Shown here piece after piece: positions 58,370-64,000 of a stretch of 64,000 nt of DNA. Position 1 is the stretch's first letter; the number at the start of each line of letters is the position of its first letter. The notes under the pieces were generated by a model. That model did not search any database. It had not been told where the DNA came from and saw only the letters and a list, made by a program, of their open reading frames with translations. Location of the stretch: the NCBI GenBank assembly GCA_963773665.1, contig CAVZBZ010000004.1, forward strand, positions 124,001 through 188,000, in the 5' to 3' direction. The DNA comes from DATJLY01 sp963773665. Its GTDB lineage: Bacteria > Pseudomonadota > Alphaproteobacteria > ATCC43930 > CGMCC-115725. A program made the translations under genes and the position numbers.

Positions 58370-59422
58370 TCAGGCGTTGCCGCGCTGCTCGCGCCAGAAG
58401 TCGAGCTTCTCCTGAACGACGCGGTCGGAGAACTGGAAGATCACCGCGTCGCTCGATGCGATGTGCTCGCGGAACTGCCAGCTTGGCGCCACGACGATGT
58501 CGCGCGGACCCCATTCGAAGCTCTTGCCGCCGATGATGCTCTTGCCTTGGCCCTCGACGACGACGAAGCCGGTGCTGTCGGTCGAGCGGTAGGGCTGGCT
58601 GTGAAAGCCCTTCGGCAGAAGCTGCATCCAGGTCGAGATCGTCGGCATCGCCCAGTCGCCGCTCACCGGGTTCACGTATTTCATGCGGTAGGCGTGATAG
58701 GGATCGGGCGCGCGGAACGTGCGCAAGCGCTGCAGCGCCTCGCGCGTGCGGGTATAGGGGTAGTTGAAAATGGGCGTGGTCTTCGATTCCCAGCGATCGC
58801 CGTCGGGCAGAAGATTGAAGGCGACCTCGGCGTCGGCCGCGCCCTCGGGCCGCGTCACCGGGTGCGTGCGCTCGGGATAATGGTCGAGGAAGCTCGCGTC
58901 CATGATGTTGACGAGGTGGAGGTCGAGCACGTCGAGCCAGACCATCGGCCCCTGGCCGAGATTGCCGTGGTCGTGCCACGCCATCGACGGGGTGATGACG
59001 AAATCGCCCGGCGACATCATGGTGCGCTCGCCCCCGACCGCGGTATAGGCGTCCTTGCCCTCGATGATGAAACGGAGCGCCGCGGCGGCATGGCGATGGG
59101 CGGGCGCCACCTCGCCCGGCAGGATGATCTGCAGCCCGCCGAACAGGCTGTGCGTGATGCGCTGCTGGCCGGGAAGGCCGGGATTTTCGAGCATCAGCAC
59201 GCGGCGCTCGGCCTCCTCGGTCGTGATGATCTTGCACGCCTCCATGAGATAGGGGCGGATCTCGTCATAGCGCCACATCGCGGGGACGACGGGCGTGACC
59301 GGTTCCTTGGTCACCATGCGGCTCAAATGGACCCAGAGCGGCGCCAGATTCCGCGTCTCGGCGCGGCGGTAGAAATCCTCGCGCGCCTTGTCCGACACCG
59401 GTGTTGCACTGGTCGTATCCAT
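58370..59422 (-). CDS. gentisate 1,2-dioxygenase
   Basis: The 350-residue bicupin has GLQIILPGEVAPAHRHAAAA with the HxH iron ligands (about 98-112), RFIIEG, and a second cupin near the C-terminus with SFEWGPRDIVVAPSWQFREH. The length and N-terminal PLWVHLSRMVTKEP fit gentisate/salicylate 1,2-dioxygenases, which open the ring of gentisate. GGAGGTGG precedes ATG 59422. No maleylpyruvate isomerase or fumarylpyruvate hydrolase gene is adjacent. Confidence 0.85.
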   Translation of the reverse strand: MDTTSATPVSDKAREDFYRRAETRNLAPLWVHLSRMVTKEPVTPVVPAMWRYDEIRPYLMEACKIITTEEAERRVLMLENPGLPGQQRITHSLFGGLQIILPGEVAPAHRHAAAALRFIIEGKDAYTAVGGERTMMSPGDFVITPSMAWHDHGNLGQGPMVWLDVLDLHLVNIMDASFLDHYPERTHPVTRPEGAADAEVAFNLLPDGDRWESKTTPIFNYPYTRTREALQRLRTFRAPDPYHAYRMKYVNPVSGDWAMPTISTWMQLLPKGFHSQPYRSTDSTGFVVVEGQGKSIIGGKSFEWGPRDIVVAPSWQFREHIASSDAVIFQFSDRVVQEKLDFWREQRGNA

Positions 59423-59531
59423 GGCCACCTCCAGATCCAACAGTTGGGCCAGGACTGGACCGGTGTCAAGAAGAGGGCGTTAACGCCGCGTGCCCTTCTA
59501 ACTATAATGGGGCCCTGTCGAGGAGGCGGCC

Positions 59532-59894
59532 ATGACCATCGTGCTCGACCACACCATCGTCCCGGCGCGCGACAAGGAGAAATCGGCGCGGTTCTTCGCG
59601 CGCGTTTTCGGACTACCCTATGACGGCCCGCGCCATCACTTCGCGCCGGTCAAGGTGAACGAGGCCTTGACGCTCGATTTCGACGAGCAAAGCTCCTTCG
59701 AGCACCATCACTATGCCTTCAAGGTGAGCGATGCGGAGTTCGATCGGATTTTTGCCCGGGTCACGGCGGACGGCATCGCCTATGGCAGCGGCCCCACAGC
59801 GCTCGCCGACATGGCGATCAACCGCCGCCGCGGCGGGCGCGGCTTCTATTTCCGCGACCCGGACGGCCATGTGCTCGAAGTCCTGACCGCGTGA
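59532..59894 (+). CDS. VOC family (glyoxalase/bleomycin-resistance fold) protein
   Basis: The 120-residue protein begins LDHTIVPARDKEKSARFF and ends FYFRDPDGHVLEVLT, the vicinal-oxygen-chelate pattern with His and Glu metal ligands. The single domain would dimerise. The function is open (resistance, isomerisation or ring cleavage). Its stop overlaps the next start (GTGA/ATG region at 59891). Confidence 0.82.
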   Translation: MTIVLDHTIVPARDKEKSARFFARVFGLPYDGPRHHFAPVKVNEALTLDFDEQSSFEHHHYAFKVSDAEFDRIFARVTADGIAYGSGPTALADMAINRRRGGRGFYFRDPDGHVLEVLTA

Positions 59895-60214
59895 GCGCCA
59901 TGGCCGACACGCCATCGAATGCAGCACTGCCCGCGCAATTCGCCGCAGGCGACAGGGTCAGGGTCAGGAAAGCGGCGCCGCCCGGCCATATCCGCACGCC
60001 GTGGTACATCCGCGGCCATGCCGGCGTGATCGAGCGCATCTGCGGCGCGTTTCCCAATCCCGAGGAGCTCGCCTACAACCGGCCGGGCCTTCCGGCCCAG
60101 CCGCTCTATCGCGTGCGCTTCGAGCAACGCCAGATCTGGCCCGATTATCGCGGCCCCGCGGACGATACGGTCGAGATCGAGATCTTTCAGCACTGGCTCG
60201 AACCAGCGCGGTAG
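59891..60214 (+). CDS. nitrile hydratase beta-subunit-like SH3-fold protein, no alpha partner
   Basis: The 107-residue protein matches the C-terminal SH3-like part of nitrile hydratase beta subunits: AGDRVRVRKAAPPGHIRTPW, YIRGHAGVIERICGAFPNPE and YRVRFEQRQIWPDY. In true nitrile hydratase and thiocyanate hydrolase this binds a metal-containing alpha subunit with a CSLC motif; none is in the window. It may assist the adjacent VOC protein or be a metal chaperone. The first ATG or GTG near 59891-59900 may be used. Confidence 0.75.
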   Translation: MSAMADTPSNAALPAQFAAGDRVRVRKAAPPGHIRTPWYIRGHAGVIERICGAFPNPEELAYNRPGLPAQPLYRVRFEQRQIWPDYRGPADDTVEIEIFQHWLEPAR

Positions 60215-60220
60215 CGGCGC

Positions 60221-60877
60221 TCAGGCGACGCGCGCAGTGGGCGCCGCGAGGCGGCGAAAACGCCACACGACGGCGGGCGGGAAATTGAAGAAGATGCGGT
60301 CCGCGACCTCGCCGCGCAATCCGAATTCGGGCGCGGGGAATGGCGATGCCACGCCATAGGTGAACTGGATGAAGGTGCCGTCGGATCCCAGCACCGCGAC
60401 GCTCTCGTCAACGATCCGCCGCCGCAGCGATTTCGGCATCGACAGAAGCGGCAGGCTCGAGACCACGGCATCGACCTGGGCTACGCCCAAGGGCTCGAGC
60501 AGCGCCGAAAGCTCGCCGGCGTCGCCGCGCACGATCTTCACGCCCGGAAAGCGCTTGCGCAGAAGCGCCGCGAGCGTGTAGTCGCGCTCGACGACGATGA
60601 GGCGATGGGGCGCCACGCCGCGCTCCAACAGCGCGCGCGTGATGCTGCCGGTGCCGCCTCCCAGCTCGACCACGAAGCCCTTTCCGAGCGGTGCCACCTC
60701 GCGCGCCATGGCCCGGGCGAGACCCCGGCTCGACGGCGCCACCGCGCCGATGCGCTGCGGCGCCTTGAGCCAGCGCGCGAGAAAGAGGGCCGCCTCCTGC
60801 TCGGGCCGCAGGCGCCGCTTGCCGCGCGAACCCGCACGCCGCCGCGCGGATGCCGCCCTATCGTGGCCTTCGTTCAA
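60221..60877 (-). CDS. phospholipid N-methyltransferase-like SAM enzyme
   Basis: The 218-residue protein has a basic lead, FLARWLKAPQRIGAVAPSSR, motif I FVVELGGGTGSITRALLERG and VDAVVSSLPLLSMP. This is the pattern of PmtA-type phosphatidylethanolamine N-methyltransferases (related to KsgA), which make phosphatidylcholine in many alphaproteobacteria. It is divergent from the glutamate dehydrogenase gene with 142 nt between starts. Confidence 0.82.
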   Translation of the reverse strand: MNEGHDRAASARRRAGSRGKRRLRPEQEAALFLARWLKAPQRIGAVAPSSRGLARAMAREVAPLGKGFVVELGGGTGSITRALLERGVAPHRLIVVERDYTLAALLRKRFPGVKIVRGDAGELSALLEPLGVAQVDAVVSSLPLLSMPKSLRRRIVDESVAVLGSDGTFIQFTYGVASPFPAPEFGLRGEVADRIFFNFPPAVVWRFRRLAAPTARVA

Positions 60878-61019
60878 CCTTCATCCCCTTTTCACGCGAT
60901 CGATCGTAGAATAGGCATTTCCGCTTCCGGAGCCCCTGCCTTCCTTGGTCACAAGGTAGCGCCGGGCGAGATAAATGCAATTCGGCAGCGCATTAGTTTC
61001 AAGAGGGGGAGATCGGGCG

Positions 61020-64000
61020 ATGTCCCTTCGCACCGAGCAGCTGAAGGATGAAGCCATCGCGGCTGCGGCGGCGCTCGCGGCCGACCGGCTCGACAGCGCG
61101 CGCGCCGGCATGGTGCAGCGGTTCCTGAAGCAGTTCTATGGCCGCGTCCCGCCCGCCGACGTGGTCGAGCGCCGGCCCGAGGACCTTTATGGTGCGGCGC
61201 TGTCGCTGTGGCAGTTCGCGCAGGCGCGGCTCCCCGGCCGCGCCAAGCTCCGCATCATCAATCCGCGCATCGAGGTCGATGGCTGGCGCGCGCCGGCGAC
61301 GGTGGTCGAGATCGTCAACGACGACATGCCGTTCCTCGTCGATTCGGTCACCGCTGCACTCAACGGCGAGGGCGCCACGGTCCGTCTCGTGATCCACCCC
61401 ATCCTGCGCGTCGAGCGCGCGCGCGACGGCAGGCTCGAGGCGCTCGACGATCCCGAGGCCGGCAAGGGCCTGCGCGAATCGGCGATGCATGTCGAGATCA
61501 GCACGATCACCGACGAGCGCCGGCTCGAAGCGCTTCAGGCGCGGCTCGACAGGGTTTTGGCCGATGTGCGCGCCTCGGTCGAGGATTGGCGGGGGATGCG
61601 CGAGACCTGCGCCAAGCTCGGCTCCGAGCTGCGCAGCTCGGCCCTGCCCGTGGGCGGCGAGGAGCAGGCCGACGCGATCGAGTTCCTCGACTGGCTCGCC
61701 GACGACAATTTCACGTTCCTGGGTTATCGCGAATACCGCTATGGCGGCGGGGCCAATGGCGGCTCGCCCGATATTTTGCCGGGCAGCGGGCTCGGCATCC
61801 TGCGCGACGAAGCCATCATGGTGTTCGACGGCCTGCGCAATTACGCAACACTTGCGCCTGAGGTGCGCGCCTTCCTGATGGAGACGCGCATCCTCAGCAT
61901 CAGCAAGTCGAACCGCCGCTCGAGCGTGCACCGGCCGGCGCGCATGGACACGGTGGCGGTGCGGAGATTCGGCGCCGACGGGCAGACGCTGGGCGACCGG
62001 CTGTTCGTAGGATTGTTCACCTCGCAAGCCTACGCCCAGAACCCGCTTTCGATTCCGCTCCTGCGCCGCAAGGTCAACCGCACGATCGCGCGCGCCGCGT
62101 TCGAGCCGTCGAGCCACGATGCGAAGGCGCTGCAGCACATCATCGAGACCTTTCCGCGCGACGAGCTGTTCCAGATCTCCGAGGACGAGCTCTTGGACAT
62201 CTCGCTCGGTATCCTCGGATTGCAGGAGCGCCAGCGCACGGCCCTCTTCGCGCGGCGCGACCCCTATGGGCGGTTCGTGTCGGTCTTCGTCTATGTTCCG
62301 CGCGAGCGCTACAACACCGAGCTGCGCCAGCGGTTTGCCGCGATTCTCGAAAAGGCCTACCGCGCCCGCGTCAACGGTTTTTCGACTCAGCTCGACGAAT
62401 CGGTGCTGGCGCGCGTCCATTTCATCCTCTCGACGCCGCCGGGCCCGATCGAGGTCGATCGGGCTGCGCTCGAGCGCGATCTCGCGGAAGCGGCGCGAAG
62501 CTGGTCCGACCGGCTGCAGGAGGCGCTTGCCCAGGCCTTGGGCGAAGAGAAGGGGCTCGCGCTCTTCCGCCGCTATGGCGGCGCGTTTCCGTCGGACTAT
62601 CGCGAGCGCTTCCCGGCGGCGGCTTCCGTTTCCGACATCGAACGCATCGAGGAGGTGCGCGCCGGTACGCCGCTCGCGATGACGCTGCACCGACCGCTCG
62701 AAGCGCTCGCCAACGAGCTGCGCTTCAAGATCTACCGGCTCGCCACGCCCGTTCCGCTGTCCGACATCCTGCCGATGCTCGAGCACATGGGGCTCAGGGT
62801 GATCGCCGAGGTGCCCTACGAGATGCGCCCGGAAGGCGGCGCCGAGCCGGTGTGGATGCAGGATTTCTCGCTTGCAGCATCCGGCGAGGTCGATCTCGCG
62901 CATCTGAAGCCGCGCTTCGAGGAGGCGTTCGCCCGTGTCTGGGGCGGCGCCATGGAAAGCGACGGCTTCAACCGGCTCATTCTTCTGGCGGGACTCGACT
63001 GGCAGCAGGTCGTGGTGCTGCGCCTTTACGCCAAGGTCATGCGCCAGGCCGGCAGCGCCTTCAGCCAGGCCTATATGGAGGACACGCTCGCCGCCCATCC
63101 GATTCTGGCGGCGAAGCTCGTCCGGCTGTTCGAGCGCCGCTTCGATCCGGCACCTGCGCCGGAAAACGCGCGCGACGCCGAGGCGCTCGTCAAGGAGCTC
63201 GAGGCCGATCTCGACGCGGTGACGAGCCTCGACGAGGACCGCATCATCCGCGGGTTCCTCACGCTCGTCGTGCGCTCGCTGCGCACCAACTATTTCCAGC
63301 GCCCGCAGAAACCCTATCTCGCCGTGAAGCTCGCAAGCCGCGAGATCGAGCTTTTCCCGCTGCCGCGGCCGATGTGCGAGATCTACGTTCTCAACCCGCG
63401 CGTCGAAGGCGTGCATATGCGCGGCGGCAAGGTGGCGCGCGGCGGCATCCGCTGGTCCGACCGCAAGGAGGATTTCCGCACCGAGATTCTGGGCCTTATG
63501 AAGGCGCAGATGGTCAAGAACGCCGTCATCGTGCCGACCGGGTCGAAGGGCGGCTTCGTGGTGAAGCGGCCGCCCTTGCTGCGCGAGGCGCTCCAGGCCG
63601 AGGTGATCGCCTGCTACACGACGCTGATGCAGGGCATGCTCGACCTCACCGACAACATCGCCGGCGACGCGCTCGTGCCGCCCGCGGACACGGTGCGCTA
63701 CGACGGCGACGACCCCTATCTCGTCGTCGCCGCCGACAAGGGCACCGCGACCTTCTCCGACATCGCCAACGGCATCGCCGCGCAATACGGTTTCTGGCTC
63801 GGCGACGCCTATGCGTCCGGCGGCTCGGACGGCTACGACCACAAGGCGATGGGCATCACCGCGCGCGGCGCGTGGGAAACGGTGAAGCGCCATTTCCGCG
63901 AGCTCGATCTCGACATCCAGTCGGCGGATTTCACCTGCGTCGGCGTCGGCGACATGTCGGGCGACGTGTTCGGCAACGGCATGCTGCGCTCGGACCACAC
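61020..64000 (+). CDS. NAD-specific glutamate dehydrogenase (large, GDH2/180-kDa type), cut by window end
   Basis: The frame from ATG 61020 stays open to the window end, giving the first 993 residues of a protein that is about 1,600 long in this family. Features include DDMPFLVDSVTAAL (N-terminal ACT-like domain), FLDWLADDNFTFLGYREYRY, ARGGIRWSDRKEDFRTEI, and MKAQMVKNAVIVPTGSKGGF, the catalytic-lysine region (about 828-847). It deaminates glutamate to 2-oxoglutarate using NAD. A very long antisense reading frame overlaps it but is not a gene. Confidence 0.92.
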   Translation, partial: MSLRTEQLKDEAIAAAAALAADRLDSARAGMVQRFLKQFYGRVPPADVVERRPEDLYGAALSLWQFAQARLPGRAKLRIINPRIEVDGWRAPATVVEIVNDDMPFLVDSVTAALNGEGATVRLVIHPILRVERARDGRLEALDDPEAGKGLRESAMHVEISTITDERRLEALQARLDRVLADVRASVEDWRGMRETCAKLGSELRSSALPVGGEEQADAIEFLDWLADDNFTFLGYREYRYGGGANGGSPDILPGSGLGILRDEAIMVFDGLRNYATLAPEVRAFLMETRILSISKSNRRSSVHRPARMDTVAVRRFGADGQTLGDRLFVGLFTSQAYAQNPLSIPLLRRKVNRTIARAAFEPSSHDAKALQHIIETFPRDELFQISEDELLDISLGILGLQERQRTALFARRDPYGRFVSVFVYVPRERYNTELRQRFAAILEKAYRARVNGFSTQLDESVLARVHFILSTPPGPIEVDRAALERDLAEAARSWSDRLQEALAQALGEEKGLALFRRYGGAFPSDYRERFPAAASVSDIERIEEVRAGTPLAMTLHRPLEALANELRFKIYRLATPVPLSDILPMLEHMGLRVIAEVPYEMRPEGGAEPVWMQDFSLAASGEVDLAHLKPRFEEAFARVWGGAMESDGFNRLILLAGLDWQQVVVLRLYAKVMRQAGSAFSQAYMEDTLAAHPILAAKLVRLFERRFDPAPAPENARDAEALVKELEADLDAVTSLDEDRIIRGFLTLVVRSLRTNYFQRPQKPYLAVKLASREIELFPLPRPMCEIYVLNPRVEGVHMRGGKVARGGIRWSDRKEDFRTEILGLMKAQMVKNAVIVPTGSKGGFVVKRPPLLREALQAEVIACYTTLMQGMLDLTDNIAGDALVPPADTVRYDGDDPYLVVAADKGTATFSDIANGIAAQYGFWLGDAYASGGSDGYDHKAMGITARGAWETVKRHFRELDLDIQSADFTCVGVGDMSGDVFGNGMLRSDH

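Noticed and set aside
60999..63998. A minus-strand open frame of about 1,000 codons
   Set aside because: It lies antisense to the glutamate dehydrogenase gene, whose family motifs are unmistakable; its protein is a low-complexity Arg/Ala/His-rich shadow produced by high-GC codon usage.

Overview
The window is high-GC, densely packed bacterial chromosome, most likely from an alphaproteobacterium of the Rhodospirillales/Hyphomicrobiales type. This rests on gene content and order: dut-coaBC-ubiB-ubiE facing mutM-echA-rpsT-dnaA-dnaN-recF-gyrB, a very large NAD-glutamate dehydrogenase, Rrf2-cysK-moeB, and many aromatic-catabolism genes. No rRNA, IS element or CRISPR array is visible. One tRNA-Ser(GGA) is present.

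Layout: 1-3.4 kb holds the end of an MFS exporter, a DUF3891 protein and a UbiD decarboxylase. 3.4-6.0 kb is a lower-GC accessory island with a small unknown protein, a dCTP deaminase-like protein and a KAP P-loop NTPase. It is followed by a strong promoter, a terminator-like hairpin and two tandem terminase-small-subunit-like genes with no large subunit. 7.2-11 kb has a flavin monooxygenase, a RelE/ParE toxin-antitoxin pair, a membrane adenylate cyclase, an internally deleted serine-protease remnant and a second lower-GC insert (overlapping small gene plus DUF4279). 11-18 kb (minus) is a catabolic operon: hydrolase, bicupin, HpaB-type hydroxylase, xanthine-dehydrogenase-type large subunit, and OYE/dienoyl-CoA-reductase-type flavoenzyme. 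18.2-21.4 kb holds a small CC-motif protein and an unusual UbiD with a second UbiD-like half. 21.8-32 kb is Rieske oxygenase, moeB, cysK, Rrf2 regulator, dut, coaBC, ubiB, ubiE, mutM, crotonase and rpsT. 32.5-39 kb is the dnaA-dnaN-recF-gyrB replication cluster. 39-47.7 kb contains nitronate monooxygenase, a deleted GST, a thioesterase, a CsoR-type repressor with a P1B ATPase, a di-haem peroxidase, an AcpA-type phosphoesterase and a ZIP transporter. 47.8-55 kb is a ThDP-dependent enzyme followed by an ABC importer with three substrate-binding proteins. 55.3-58.3 kb is a secreted haemagglutinin-type protein. The window ends with gentisate dioxygenase, VOC, nitrile-hydratase-beta-like and methyltransferase genes, then the start of NAD-glutamate dehydrogenase.

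A technical point affects reading: fifteen frameshifts break eight otherwise well-conserved genes. Fourteen of the fifteen shift the frame in the same direction (+1 base), and one lies in the essential gene dnaA. They are therefore more likely uncorrected single-base insertions in the assembly than true gene decay. They cluster at 14.2-16.0 kb and 48.3-50.0 kb.

The best candidates for something undescribed are the dCTP deaminase/KAP island, the tandem orphan terminase small subunits behind an attenuator-like leader, the overlapping small-gene/DUF4279 pair, and the double UbiD protein with its partner.
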